Shown: in pieces, positions 8,965-18,665 of the stretch | Position numbering within the stretch: position 1 is the first letter of the stretch | Layout: every line of letters starts with the position of its first letter | NCBI GenBank assembly: GCA_963721115.1 | Contig: CAVRIA010000021.1 | Location: 282,585-346,584 of the forward strand | Length of the DNA: 64,000 nucleotides | Source of the DNA: CAVRIA01 sp963721115 | GTDB taxonomy: Bacteria > Desulfobacterota > Binatia > HRBIN30 > CADEER01 | Direction of reading: 5' to 3' | Notes under the pieces: generated by a model | What the model saw: the letters and a program-made list of their open reading frames with translations, nothing else | Databases searched by the model: none | What the model was told of the DNA's origin: nothing | Translations under genes and position numbers: made by a program

Positions 8965-9230
8965 ATGAAACTTCCGATGTCACGCTCGTCTCGTTGATGG
9001 GACGGGGGCGCCAATGCGTGAGGCGGTGTCCATTCTCGTGAGGCACGGCCGCATCGCTGAAATTGCGCCAGACGTCTCGGCGCCCGATCTGCCGGTCCTC
9101 GATGTTCAAGGGGCGACGGTAATACCTGGCCTCATGAACATGCATGTTCACTTTCATTTTGCGCCGGACCAGGCGCAACGCGGAGAGTCACAAGAGGCGC
9201 TGCGCGAGCTGAATCGGCCCACTCTCCAGA
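8965..9230 (+). pseudogene. 5' remnant of an imidazolonepropionase-like amidohydrolase
   Basis: After ATG at 8965 (MKLP) and a shift of frame near 8978, the sequence reads ARLVDGTGAPMREAV, then HGRIAEIAPDV and GATVIPGLMNMHVHFHF. This is the N-terminal beta-sandwich and first metal HxH of the amidohydrolase superfamily. Homology fades after about 9160-9230, and the catalytic barrel is absent. The remnant begins 16 bases after the attC-like site and is cut off before the end of the efflux operon. It cannot encode a working enzyme. Confidence 0.6.
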
Positions 9231-9310
9231 GGAATGGATGCGTAGGTGACGTGCAGCCACAGGCGGGGGCCGCCTTCCACTGGACTCGACCTGCGGCGAG
9301 GTGACGCGGC

Positions 9311-10421
9311 TCAGTACATCCGGTGCCGGAACAGCCAGCCGGCGATGGTCAGGGTGACGACGGCAATGACGGCCATCGGCCAGAACTGCGACAGCAACAG
9401 GCCGAATGGCGTGCCCTGCAGGAAAACGCCGCGCAGTACGATCAGGAAATAGCGCATGGGATTCAGATAGGTCAGGTCCTGTACCGCGGGCGGCATGTTG
9501 GCGATCGGCGTGGCGAAGCCGGACAGGATGATGGACGGAACGAGGAAGAGAAACGCCCCCAGCAATCCCTGCTGCTGCGTCACGGCCAGCGACGAGATCA
9601 TCAGACCGACACCGACGGCCGAGAGCAGAAACAGCACCAGACCCGCGTACAGGGTCCACAGGTGTCCGAGCAGCGGCACGCGGAACCACAGCGTCGCCAC
9701 CAGGATGATCGCCGTGGCCTCGACCAGGCCGATGAGAAGACCGGGCAGGGCCTTGCCGATCAGGATCTCGCCCGGACGCAGCGGCGTCACCAGTAGCTGA
9801 TCGAACGTCCCCTGCTCGCGTTCGCGCGCCACCGACAGCGCGGTCACCAGCATGGTGACCACCAGCGTGAGCAGGCCGATGATCCCCGGCACGAAGAACC
9901 AGTGGCTCTCGAGGTTGGGGTTGAACCAGGCGCGCGTCTCCAGGTGGGCCGGCGGAAGCGCCCGGCCCTCGCGCGCCGCCCAGTCGTCGCCGAACTGCGG
10001 CGACGATCTGGCTGACATAGTTGAGCACCAGCAGCGCCGTGTTGGAGTTGCGCCCGTCGACGATCGCCTGCAGAGGCGCGGCGCGACCGCGCGGCGGATC
10101 GCTGCTGAAGCGCGGTCCGAAGTGCAGCACCAAGAGCGCCTCCTTGCGGTCGAGCAGCGGCGCGACGTCGGCGTCCCGGGTGATGCGCGCGACCTCGCGA
10201 AAGTGGGGCGAGCCGGCGAAGCGGGCGAGCAGCCGGCGCGAAGCGTCGCCGCGGTCCTCGTTGTAGACTGCAAACGGCACGTGGTTGAGGTCGAAGGTGG
10301 CGGCGTAGCCGAACACCAGCACCTGCAGGATCGGCGGCACGACGAGCACCACGCGGCTCCTCTTGTCCTGCAGCAGGGCCAGGAACTCCTTCGCTACCAG
10401 CGTCAGGATGCGTCTGCCCAT
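9311..10421 (-). CDS. ABC-2 type transporter permease, second subunit (frameshifted)
   Basis: An ABC-2 permease of the YbhR/YhhJ type, last gene of the efflux operon. An N-terminal membrane segment is followed by a large extracytoplasmic domain and five C-terminal membrane helices with VAREREQGTFDQLLVTPL, the conserved ABC-2 signature. The frame breaks near 10000: VLNYVSQIVA changes to SPQFGDDWAAREG. Both parts match the family, so one indel is enough. The start is ATG at 10421, five bases after the preceding stop. It probably forms a heterodimer with the permease encoded just upstream. Confidence 0.85.
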
Positions 10422-10426
10422 CGCCG

Positions 10427-11582
10427 TTACTCCAGCCGCTTGCGGGCCAGGCGGCGGCTGAGGCCGAGAAACACCGCCGCCATGACGATCAGGGCCGCGG
10501 CGTGCGGCACGATCACCGACCAGACGTCGCCGGCGAGGAAGACCGTCTGCAGGATGGCGACGAAGTAGCGCGCGGCGATCAGGTGGGTGATCAACTGCAC
10601 CACGCGCGGCATGCTGCCGACGTCGAAGATGAAGCCGGAGAGAATGAACGCCGGCAGGAAGGTGACGATGATCGCGACCTGTCCGGCGACGAACTGGTTC
10701 TTGGCGACGATCGAGATCAGCAGGCCCATCCCGAGCGCGGCGAGCAGGAACAGCGCCGAGCGCCAGCAGCAGCACCAGCAACGAGCCGCGCAGCGGCACC
10801 GCGAACAGCCACACCGCCATCGACACGGAGAGGGCCATGCCGCCCATGCCGAGGACGAAGTAGGGAACCAGCTTGCCGAGCAGCACCTCGCGCATCGCCA
10901 CCGGCGTCACCAGCAGCGCTTCCATGGTGCCGCGCTCCCATTCCCGCGCCATCACCATCGCCGTCAGCAGGGCGCCGATGAGGGTCATGATGACGGCGAT
11001 CAGCCCCGGCACCAGGAAGTTGCGGCTGCGCAGCTCGCTGTTGAACCACACGCGCTGCTCGAGCCGGATCGGGCTGCCGGTCGCGATGTTCCGCACGTTC
11101 CCCTCGCGTTCCAGCCAGTTCGCCCACACCCCCTGCAGATAGCCCGTGATCAGACGCGCGTTGTTGGCGTCGACGCCGTTGACGATCACCTGGATCGTCG
11201 CCCCGCCGTTACTGCGCAGGCGGCGGCCGAAATCCGCTCGCAGGTGCACGATGCCGTCGACGCGACGCGCCATCAGAGCCTGCTCGGCGGCGCGCATGCT
11301 CCGCATCGGCACCGGGGCGAAGTAGCGCGAGCGCTGGAAGGCGCCGGTGAAGCCAGCGGTATCGGCGCTCGGCTGCTCGACGACGATGGCGAGGGGAACG
11401 TGCTCGGCGTCGAGCGACACGCCATAGCCGAACAGGAGCAGCAGCACGACCGGCATCACGAAGGCGATGGCGAGGCTGCTCGGGTCGCGCAGGACCTGCA
11501 GGAACTCCTTGCGGATCAATCCGCGCAGGCGCATCGCCGCGCCGCCGCGCGCGCCGCCGGCCCGATCGTCGCGTGCGCTCAC
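10427..11582 (-). CDS. ABC-2 type transporter permease, first subunit (frameshifted)
   Basis: A paralogue of the next permease: RKEFLQVLRDPSSLAIA at the N-terminus, an extracytoplasmic domain, then MAREWERGTMEALLVTP and several helices. The frame shifts near 10750, after LLVLLLALG, and resumes at MGLLISIVAKNQFVAGQ. A GTG at 11582 overlaps the upstream stop (GTGA), which suggests translational coupling; ATG at 11534 is the alternative start. With its partner and the double ATPase it should form an inner-membrane drug or lipid exporter. Confidence 0.85.
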
Positions 11583-13353
11583 GATGCCGCCCGGCTCTCT
11601 CCGTGCGACTCGATCAGGGCGACGAAGGCGTCCTCCATCGTCGGGTCGCGGACGCTCACGGCTGCGGGCCTGCTGCTTGATCTCGGCCGGGGTGCCGAGG
11701 GCGAGGATCTCGCCGGCGGCCATGATGGCCAGACGGTCGCAGTACTCGGCCTCCTCCATGAAGTGGGTGGTCACCAGCACGGTCACGCCGCGCTCCGCGA
11801 GCTCGTTGATGCGGCGCCAGAACTCGCGCCGCGCCAGCGGGTCGACTCCGGAGGTGGGCTCGTCGAGAAAAAGGATCTCGGGCTCGTGCATCAGCGCGCA
11901 GGCGAGCGCCAGGCGCTGCTTGTAGCCGAGCGGGAGGTCGGCGCTCACCGCCTCGGCGATGTCGCCGAGAGCGAGCTCGTCGAGCGCCCAGCCGACCCGT
12001 TCGCCGCGGCGCCGGCCGGAGAGGCCGTAGGCGCCGCTGAAGAAGCGCAGGTTCTGCCGCACGCTGAGATTGCCGTAGAGCGAGAACTTCTGCGACATGT
12101 AGCCGATGCGCGCGCGCGCCGTCGCCGCGGCGCGGCGCAGATCGACGCCGGCGACCTGCAGTCGGCCGCCGCTCGCGGGCAGCAGGCCGCAGAGCATGCG
12201 GAAGGTGGTGGACTTGCCGGCGCCGTTGGCGCCGAGCAGGCCGAACACCTCGCCGCGGGCGACGTCGAAGCTGACGTCGCGCACGGCGTAGAAGTCGCCG
12301 AAGCGCCGCTGCACGTGACTCACCTCGATGACGGGCCCGCCGCTGCCTTCGCCGCGGTGCCTGCGGCGCCGGCGCGGCAGGCTCCGGGCGGCCGTCCTGC
12401 GGACGCCGCAGCTTCAGTCGGGCGATGAAGCTGTCCTCGAAGCGCGGCGGGACGGCGGCGATCGCGGCGCCGGGCAGCACCGTCTCGACGTCGGGCGCGC
12501 CGGGCGCGGCGGTCACGACGCGCACGCGCTCGCCCTGGATCACCGCATCGACGACGCCGGGGGCGCCCGCCAGTCGCTGCTGCAGGGCGCGTTTCTTCCA
12601 CCCCGGCGCCGTGACCGCGTAGGTGCGCCCGGCCAACTTCTCGCTGAAGCCGGCGGGCGGACCGTGGCCGAGCAGCTCGCCTTCGTGCAGCAGCACCACC
12701 TCGCTGCAGCGCTCCGCCTCGTCGAGGTAGGCGGTGCTGAGCACGACGCTCACCGCCTCTTCCCTCACCAGGCGGTAGACGATCGCCCACAGCTCGCGGC
12801 GCGACACCGGGTCGACGCCGACGGTCGGCTCGTCGAGCAGCAGCAGGCGCGGCGAGCGCACCAGCGTGCAGGCCAGGCCGAGCTTCTGCTTCATGCCGCC
12901 GGACAGGCGGCCGGCCAGGCGCGTGGTGAACGGACCCAGGCCGGTCATGTGCATCAGCTCGCGGTAGCGCGCCGGGCGGGCCGTTTTCGGCACCCCCTGG
13001 AGATCGGCATAGAGGTCGAGGTTCTCCTGGACCGTGAGATCCTCGTAGAGGCCGAAGCGCTGCGGCATGTAGCCGACCGCGCCCTGCACTGCCAGCGAAT
13101 GGGTCGCCGTGTCCATGTCCAGCACGCGGATGCGGCCGCGGTCCGGCAAGAGCAGGCCGGCGGCCAGGCGCATCAGCGTCGTCTTGCCGGCGCCGTCGGG
13201 GCCGATCAGGCCGGTGACCACGCCGCGATGCAGCTGCAGGCTCACGTCGCGCAGGGCCTCCACCACCCGCGCGCCGGTGCGGAAGCTCTTGCCGACGCCG
13301 CTCAGCTCGAGGACGACGCCGCCCGTGTCGGGGGGCGCCGCGTCCGGCGCCAT
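11579..13353 (-). CDS. Double-domain ABC transporter ATPase, YbhF type (two frameshifts)
   Basis: Two ABC ATPase domains in one chain. The first has Walker A GPDGAGKTTL, signature LSGGMKQKLG and LLLLDEPTVGVDP. The second has GANGAGKST, LPLGYKQRLALA and LFLDEPTSGVDP. The frame breaks in the linker near 12355 and again near 11660, where the C-terminal VRDPTMEDAFVALIE is in another frame. The ATG overlaps the HlyD stop (ATGA). The architecture matches E. coli YbhF, partner of YbhG/YbhS/YbhR. It energises export by the two permeases. Confidence 0.85.
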
Positions 13354-14400
13354 CACGATCCCCGACAGCGATCGGGTGCGCCGCTGGCGGTGGGAGGGCG
13401 AGGTTGATCGAGGGCGATGTGTACCGTCGCCGGCATCCCGAGGCGCAGCTCGTCGCGTGCGTTGCAGACGAAGACCCGGACCTCGTAGACCAGGTGCGTG
13501 CGGACCTCGCGCGTCTCGACCGACTTGGGCGTGAACTCGGCGGTCGGCGAGATGAAGCCGACCCAGGCGCGATAGCGCTCGTCCGGATAGCTGTCGGTGG
13601 TGACGGCGGCTTCCATCCCCGGGCTGATCTTGCCGAGGTCGGGCTCGTCGACGTAGGCGCGCACCCAGAGCGGGCTGGTCAGGGCGAGAGTGAACACCGG
13701 CTTCTGCGGCGAGGCCATGTCGCCCGGCTCGAGGATCCGGTTCTGGATGACGCCATCGGACGGCGCGTAGAGCTGCGCGTCGGCGAGCTCGCGGCGCGCC
13801 AGGGCGAGCTGGGCCTCGTAGGCGCGCAGCGTGGCCTTGGCCGCCGCCTTGTCCTCCTCGCGCGGGCCGGCGAGCGCCAGTGCCAGCGCTTCGCGGGCGG
13901 CCTTGAGCCTCGCTTGCGCCGCGTCGGCGGCGGCGCGGGCGTCGTCGGCGTCTTGCTGGGAGGCGACCTTCTTGGCGAGAAGGTCTTGCAGGCGCCGGTC
14001 GATGCGCTCGGCGTTCTGCGCCTCGGCCGCGGCCGCATCGACGTCGGCGCGCGCTTTGCGGATCTCCTCGGGACGCGAGCCCGCTTCCATGCGGTCGACC
14101 ACCTGCCGCTGGGCCGCTACCTGGGCCTCGTCGTGCGCGACGGCGTATCTCCAATCGCTGCGTATCGAGGCTGGCGAGCAGCTGTCCCTGCTTCACCCGG
14201 TCGCCTTCCTGCACCAGCACGTGAGCAACGCGCTCGCTGTCGTTGAAGGCGAGATCGACCTGGCGGATGTCGACGTTGCCGTAGAGCGTCAGCTCGGCGG
14301 CCGGCGCGGCCGACTGCCTGCCGAACGCGAGCCACGCCCCCCCGGCCAGCAGGCCCAGGGCGAGGATGGCCAGGAGTGGTCGAAAGATCTTCGCCTTCAT
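13353..14400 (-). CDS. HlyD/YbhG-family periplasmic adaptor (frameshifted)
   Basis: A membrane-fusion protein. It has an N-terminal signal anchor (RPLLAILALGLLAGG), a lipoyl half-motif (VLVQEGDRVKQGQLLASLD) and a long alanine-rich coiled coil (about residues 100-200). The second half-motif and beta-barrel follow (LYAPSDGVIQNRILEPGD, PLWVRAYVDEPDLGKI). The frame breaks near 14150, directly after the first lipoyl half, and continues as YAVAHDEAQVAAQRQ. It would link the ABC-2 exporter to an outer-membrane channel, which is not encoded here. First gene of the four-gene minus-strand operon. Confidence 0.88.
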
Positions 14401-14655
14401 TCTGGGACGCGGCGCACAGAGCAGAGAGCCGATCGCTCAGTCGAAGGTCTCGCGCGTGGCATCGCTGAGCGGCATGGTATGAATCTACCTCGCAGGGGAG
14501 TTGATGCAAGCGAGGTTGCAGGCCATTCCTACAAGTGACGAAGACCGGCTTGCTTTCGAAGGGGCTTGGCAGGGAATCAGTGGACGGCACGCTTGCCCTG
14601 GAACGCTGGCGCGCCCGTTGCTTTACGAGAAAGCTCGGAGAGCGGAGAAGCATTC
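14401..14655. other. Intergenic region upstream of the efflux operon
   Basis: About 255 bases separating the divergent efflux operon and the small envelope genes. It must hold the promoter of the HlyD operon. I see no regulator gene such as TetR next to it and no clear operator palindrome. Confidence 0.4.
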
Positions 14656-14721
14656 ATGGAACGCCGCCCGGAAGCTCCTGAGCTGCAGACGAGACCGTTT
14701 GCGGTGAGGACGAGGCGATGA
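14656..14721 (+). CDS. Possible 21-codon leader ORF coupled to the next gene
   Basis: ATG at 14656 follows GGAGAGCGGAGAAG and opens a 21-codon frame (MERRPEAPELQTRPFAV, then RTRR). Its TGA overlaps the ATG of the next gene (ATGA at 14718-14721). The good ribosome-binding site and overlap fit a translated leader. It is short enough to be a chance frame. Confidence 0.25.
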   Translation: MERRPEAPELQTRPFAVRTRR

Positions 14722-15107
14722 AGAAGCTGGCCGCGGGTCTGGTCGTCGTGGTCGCGCTGCTGGTCGCGGTTTCGGCTCAGGGACAGCACCACGGCGGACA
14801 CGGCTGGCACGGCGGCTACCACGGCGGTTACCGCGGCGGCGGCCACTGGCGCGGCGGCGTGATCGTCGGTGGGCCGTCGTGGTGGGGCTCGCCGTGGCCA
14901 CTCTATCCTTACTACCCGTACTACCCGTATTCGTATTACCCGCCGTATCCTCCGGTCGTCGTTGACGAAGGGCCGCAGGTCTACATCCAGAGACCGCAGG
15001 AGCCGGAGCAGAGATACTGGTACTATTGCCGGAGCGCGAAGGCCTATTACCCGGCGGTTCGCGAGTGTCCCGAGGAATGGATCAAAGTTCCGCCGGCGCC
15101 CCGATGA
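14718..15107 (+). CDS. Secreted His/Gly- and Tyr/Pro-rich small protein
   Basis: A 129-residue exported protein: signal peptide (residues 1-22), a His/Gly-rich segment (GGHGWHGGYHGGYRGG), a Pro/Tyr run (YPYYPYYPYSYYPPYPP) and a conserved tail. The tail has YWYYCRSAKAYYPAV, then ECPEEWIKVPP, seen in many proteobacterial small envelope proteins of unknown function. The histidines might bind metal, but no function is established. It is followed 22 bp later by a lipoprotein gene, a pairing common for this type. Confidence 0.75.
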   Translation: MKKLAAGLVVVVALLVAVSAQGQHHGGHGWHGGYHGGYRGGGHWRGGVIVGGPSWWGSPWPLYPYYPYYPYSYYPPYPPVVVDEGPQVYIQRPQEPEQRYWYYCRSAKAYYPAVRECPEEWIKVPPAPR

Positions 15108-15129
15108 CGAGCGGTTCAGGAGAGCGACG

Positions 15130-15669
15130 ATGACGAAGCTGCGGCTTCTTCGGATGGCGGCCGGACTTGTCCTGGCGGGCTGCGCGACGATTCCCACCGG
15201 CCCGAGCGTGATGGTGCTCCCCGGTACGGGAAAGGACTTCCAGCAGTTCCAGGTCGACGACGTGGTTTGCCGCCAGTGGGCCCAGCAACAGACCGGGACG
15301 ACCCCCGGCAAGGCTTCGGCCAATAGCGCGGTGAGCGGGGCAGCCATCGGCACGGCGGTGGGAGCCGCCAGCGGAGCGGCGATCGGAGCGGCGAGCGGAA
15401 ATCCCGGCACCGGCGCCGCGGTCGGCTCGGGAATCGGATTGCTCGGGGGTACGGCCATGGGCGCCGACTATGCAGCCGGTGCACGCTGGTCGGCGCAGCG
15501 CCGCTATGACATCGCGTACATGCAGTGCATGTACGCCAAGGGCAACCAGATCCCGGTGCGCGCCAAGTTTCAGGGGCCGCCCGCTGCGGGGCGACGCGAG
15601 CCGCCCCCTCCGCCGATCGACATACCGCCCCCTCCGGCGGGGAGGCCCCCGCCGCCGCCCGGAGCTTGA
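15130..15669 (+). CDS. Glycine-zipper lipoprotein
   Basis: A 179-residue protein. The N-terminus MTKLRLLRMAAGLVLAGCAT contains a lipobox (LAGC), so it should be lipid-anchored. Residues about 65-115 form a glycine zipper (GAAIGTAVGAASGAAIGAAS), typical of small outer-membrane lipoproteins that insert or oligomerise in membranes. The tail is proline-rich. The RQWAQQQTG and MQCMYAKGNQIP segments resemble YMGG-like or glycine-zipper family proteins. It probably shares a transcript with the gene upstream. Confidence 0.78.
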   Translation: MTKLRLLRMAAGLVLAGCATIPTGPSVMVLPGTGKDFQQFQVDDVVCRQWAQQQTGTTPGKASANSAVSGAAIGTAVGAASGAAIGAASGNPGTGAAVGSGIGLLGGTAMGADYAAGARWSAQRRYDIAYMQCMYAKGNQIPVRAKFQGPPAAGRREPPPPPIDIPPPPAGRPPPPPGA

Positions 15670-15706
15670 TCTGAGACAAGCCCGGCTACACCGCGCCTCG
15701 TGATCC

Positions 15707-15781
15707 CCTTTGCCTGTGCCTCGCCTGTGCCTGGATTTGTCTCCAGCGGAGGCAAAGGCAGAGGCGAGGCACACGCAAAGG
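15707..15781. repeat. GGCNNN-hexamer inverted repeat, copy C
   Basis: Left arm CCTTTGCCTGTGCCTCGCCT begins at 15707. The right arm (15750-15781) contains GGCGAGGCACACGCAAAGG and a second GGCAAAGGCAGAGGC block. It lies between convergent genes (lipoprotein and alcohol dehydrogenase) and could serve as a shared terminator. Same composition as the copies at 1432 and 5070. Confidence 0.65.
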
Positions 15782-15813
15782 TAGAACAGACCTTTTGTGC
15801 GAAGCCGCCGCGG

Positions 15814-16825
15814 TCAGAACTCGAACACCAACCGGGCCGGGACCTGGCTGGAGAGCACCTCGTCCATGCAGGCGTTGACGTCGTCGAGCTTGCGCCCCGC
15901 GGCGACCACCCTGGTGCGGCCGGCCGCGTGCAGGCGGAAGACCTCGGCGAGGTCGTTGCGGGTGCCGACGATCGACCCCTTTACCGTGATGCCCTTGAGG
16001 ACCAGATCGAAGATCGGGATCGACATCGTGCCGTCGGCCGGCAGGGCGACGCAGACCAGCCGGCCCCCGCGCCGCAGCGAAGCGAAGGCTTGCTCGAAGG
16101 CGCGGGGGCTCGCGGCGAGCGCCACCGCGACATCCGCGCCGCCGAGCTTCTGGATCGCCTCGGCGGGGTCGGTCTTCGCTGCGTTCACCACGTGGTCGGC
16201 GCCGAGCTCGGTGGCGAGCGCCAGCTTCGGCTCGGTAATGTCGACTCCGATGACGAAGCCTCCAGCGACGCGGGCGTACTGCAGGGCGAGGTGGCCCAGG
16301 CCGCCGATGCCGAAGACGGCGACGGTCTCGGCGGGGGCGACCCCGGCGACCTTGATCGCCTTGTAGGTGGTCACCCCGGCGCAGCTGAGCGGTGCGGCGT
16401 CGAACGAGGAGACACCGTCGGGCACCGGCACGGTGTAGCTCGCGTCCGCCACGGCGTACTCGGCGAACGCCCCGTCCACCGAGTAGCCGCTGTTGCGCTG
16501 GCTCTCGCACAACGTCTCCCAGCCGCCGATGCAGTAGCGGCAGTGGCCGCAGGCGTAGCCGAGCCAGGCGATCGCCACCCGGTCGCCGACGGCGCGTCCT
16601 GGCCACCCCGGCCCCGACGGCCTCGACGATGCCGACGCCCTCGTGCCCGGGAACGAACGGCGGGGTCGGCTTCACCGGCCAGTCGCCGTGCGCGGCGTGG
16701 ATGTCGGTGTGGCACAGGCCGCTGGCCTCCATCCGAACGAGGATCTGACCGGGGCCTGGCTTCGGAACCTCCCGGTCGTCGATGCGCAGCGGCGCGCGGA
16801 AATCGGTCACGACTGCTGCTTTCAT
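15814..16825 (-). CDS. Zinc-dependent alcohol dehydrogenase, AdhP type (frameshifted)
   Basis: A medium-chain dehydrogenase. It has catalytic zinc Cys in GLCHTDIHAAHGDWP, GHEGVGIVE, four structural-zinc cysteines in ACGHCRYCIGGWETLC, and the NAD-binding loop GIGGLGHLALQYA. The frame breaks near 16600, between VGAGVAR and GRAVGDRVAIAWLG. Corrected length is about 337 residues, normal for AdhP, which oxidises primary alcohols. The start at 16825 follows a GGAGGG box. Convergent with the lipoprotein gene. Confidence 0.87.
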
Positions 16826-16986
16826 GGGTCCCTCCAATCCGGGTATGCTTCGTCTTCCAGATTCCACGCTGGACGCTGCCCGTCAATCGCGATGGCAGCG
16901 AATTTCATCAGCGCGATGCCGGCCGCTCTGTACTGGCTGGCGCCAGGTTGGTAGGAGCCGTCACCAGCGACATCAGGAGGGATGAA

Positions 16987-17379
16987 GTGACTGACCGAAA
17001 CGCGTTCCGGCGCGCCGTCGAAGCGCGCAACCTCGACGACATGATGGCCCCATTCGCGGAGGACGCCGTCCTCCACAGCCCCATCACCTTCAAGCCGTTC
17101 GAGGGGCGCGCGGCCATTCGCCAGCTTCTCGGCATTCTCATGCAGGTGTTTGAGGATTTCCGCTACACCGACGAACTGGGGTCCTCGGACGGGCTGACGA
17201 AGGCCCTCATCTTCCGCGCCAGCGTCGGCGACCGCGACCTCGAGGGGCTGGACCTGATCCGTTTCGACGACTCCGGCCGCATCCACGACTTCACGGTCAT
17301 GGTCCGGCCGCGCTCGGCCATGGAGGCCCTGCTCGGCGAAGTGGCCCCGCGCTTGGCTGCGGCGCAGGGTGGCGTGTAG
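16987..17379 (+). CDS. SnoaL-like / NTF2-fold protein
   Basis: A 130-residue protein with GTG start at 16987, six bases after AGGAGG. The sequence RNAFRRAVEARNLDDMMAPF, then EDAVLHSPITFKPFEGRAAI, is typical of the SnoaL/NTF2 superfamily of small cone-shaped barrels. These serve as isomerases, hydrolases or binding domains, and the substrate cannot be read from sequence. It lies 62 bp upstream of a short-chain dehydrogenase and may be cotranscribed. Confidence 0.75.
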   Translation: MTDRNAFRRAVEARNLDDMMAPFAEDAVLHSPITFKPFEGRAAIRQLLGILMQVFEDFRYTDELGSSDGLTKALIFRASVGDRDLEGLDLIRFDDSGRIHDFTVMVRPRSAMEALLGEVAPRLAAAQGGV

Positions 17380-17441
17380 TGGCTTAGCTCGAGCAGCTCC
17401 GGCGTTGCTCATCGGCGGCCGTTCGGCTACACGCGGCGCCT

Positions 17442-18290
17442 ATGGACGTGAGCAATCTGAACGGGAAGACGGTGCTGGTCACGGGTGCGGCGAGCGGTAT
17501 CGGTAAGGAGACGGCGCTGGCTTTCGCGCAACGCGGGGCCAACCTGGCGATCTGCGACGTCGACGAGTCGGGTCTGGCGCAAACCGAGAAGCAGGCGCGC
17601 GATCTCGGCCGCGACGTGCTGGCGCGCCGCGTCGACGTCGCCGTGGCGGCGGAGATGAGCGCCTTCGCCGACGCCGTGCACGAGAAGGTCGAGGCGGTGG
17701 ACATCCTGATGAACAACGCCGGCGTCGGCCTGGGCGGAGGATTCCTGCACACGACCCTCGAGGACTGGGAGTGGATCGTCGGCATCAACCTGTGGGGCGT
17801 CATCCACGGCTGCCACTACTTCCTGCCGCGCATGGTGGCGCGCCGCAGCGGACACCTCGTCAACGTCGCCTCGGCCGCCGGCTACGTCGCCAGCGAGATG
17901 CTGGCGGCCTACAGCACGACGAAGTTCGCCGTGCTCGGGCTTTCCGAGGCGCTGCGCGACGAGCTGGCGCAGCACGGCATCGGCGTGACCACCGTCTGCC
18001 CCGGCCTGATCAATACGCCGATCACACGGAGCTCGCGCATGCGCGGCCCCGACGCCACGGCGGAGGCGCGGCAGCGCATCGTCGACATCTATCAGCGCCG
18101 CAACTACGGGCCGGAACGGGTGGCGCGCAACATTCTGCGCGCCGTGCAGCGCAACCGCGCCGTGGCGCCGATCTCCCCCGAGGCGTGGCTGATGTACTAC
18201 ATGAAGCGTTTCACCCCGGGGCTGGTGGGGCGCCTCAACCGCTACATGGGGGAGCGCGGCCGTCGCGACATGCAGCGCAAGCGTTCCTGA
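17442..18290 (+). CDS. Short-chain dehydrogenase/reductase
   Basis: A 282-residue classical SDR. It has the cofactor loop TGAASGIG (about residues 14-21), NNAG, catalytic Ser in NVASAAGYVAS and YSTTK as the YxxxK pair. The C-terminal extension after PGLINTPI (ISPEAWLMYYMKRFTPGL) resembles the SDRs annotated as acetoin or membrane-associated dehydrogenases in GC-rich bacteria. NAD(P) preference and substrate are unknown. The CDVDE sequence at the end of the second strand favours NAD(H). Confidence 0.88.
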   Translation: MDVSNLNGKTVLVTGAASGIGKETALAFAQRGANLAICDVDESGLAQTEKQARDLGRDVLARRVDVAVAAEMSAFADAVHEKVEAVDILMNNAGVGLGGGFLHTTLEDWEWIVGINLWGVIHGCHYFLPRMVARRSGHLVNVASAAGYVASEMLAAYSTTKFAVLGLSEALRDELAQHGIGVTTVCPGLINTPITRSSRMRGPDATAEARQRIVDIYQRRNYGPERVARNILRAVQRNRAVAPISPEAWLMYYMKRFTPGLVGRLNRYMGERGRRDMQRKRS

Positions 18291-18665
18291 GCCGCGATGG
18301 CGGGCTCGCAATCGCGGCGTTCGTCACGAGCCGCGCTCGCCCCGAAGAGGCAGGAAAAAGGCAACCACGAAGTTCGTTATGAGACTGCGCTCACCCGAAG
18401 ACGCATGAAAATGCATGCGACCGATCCGGCTCCCTCTCCCGGATGAGGCTGTCGATTTTCTCGCAAACGAGGCTTCGACAAGCTCAGCCTGAGCGGTTGG
18501 GGGTGTTGATTTCAAAGGACTTTGTCCGCTCACTGAGCTCGTCGAAGGGTGTCCTCGCATTTATCGACAGCCTCATCCGGAGAGGGAACGCAGGGGCCCC
18601 GCACCGCCCGAAATTTCCGGAGGAGGACACGAAGGTCACGAAGGCGAGGATGGCAGGCTGAGCAA
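18291..18665. other. 375-bp intergenic region with repeats
   Basis: Between two convergent genes (SDR and aroD). It contains CACGAAGGTCACGAAGG-type low-complexity sequence and the long palindrome listed separately. No protein-coding frame is convincing. Confidence 0.6.
18431..18587. repeat. 157-bp near-perfect palindrome (REP/MITE-like)
   Basis: Outer arms: 18431-18456 and 18563-18587 are complementary over about 25 bp with one inserted base (core GGATGAGGCTGTCGAT / ATCGACAGCCTCATCC). Inner arms: CTTCGACAAGCTCAGCCTGA (18473 on) and CTGAGCTCGTCGAAG (to 18547), followed inward by GCGG/CCGC. The inner motif resembles the TTCGACAAGCTCAG intergenic repeats widespread in environmental bacteria. 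No transposase lies inside. Confidence 0.75.

Noticed and set aside
11579..13353. Programmed frameshifting in the efflux operon
   Set aside because: Shifts occur at unrelated sites in all four genes, without slippery heptamers or consistent direction; sequence error is the better explanation.
1432..15781. CRISPR array made of the repeated hexamer blocks
   Set aside because: Blocks are dispersed single palindromes of variable sequence, with no regular spacers and no cas genes.
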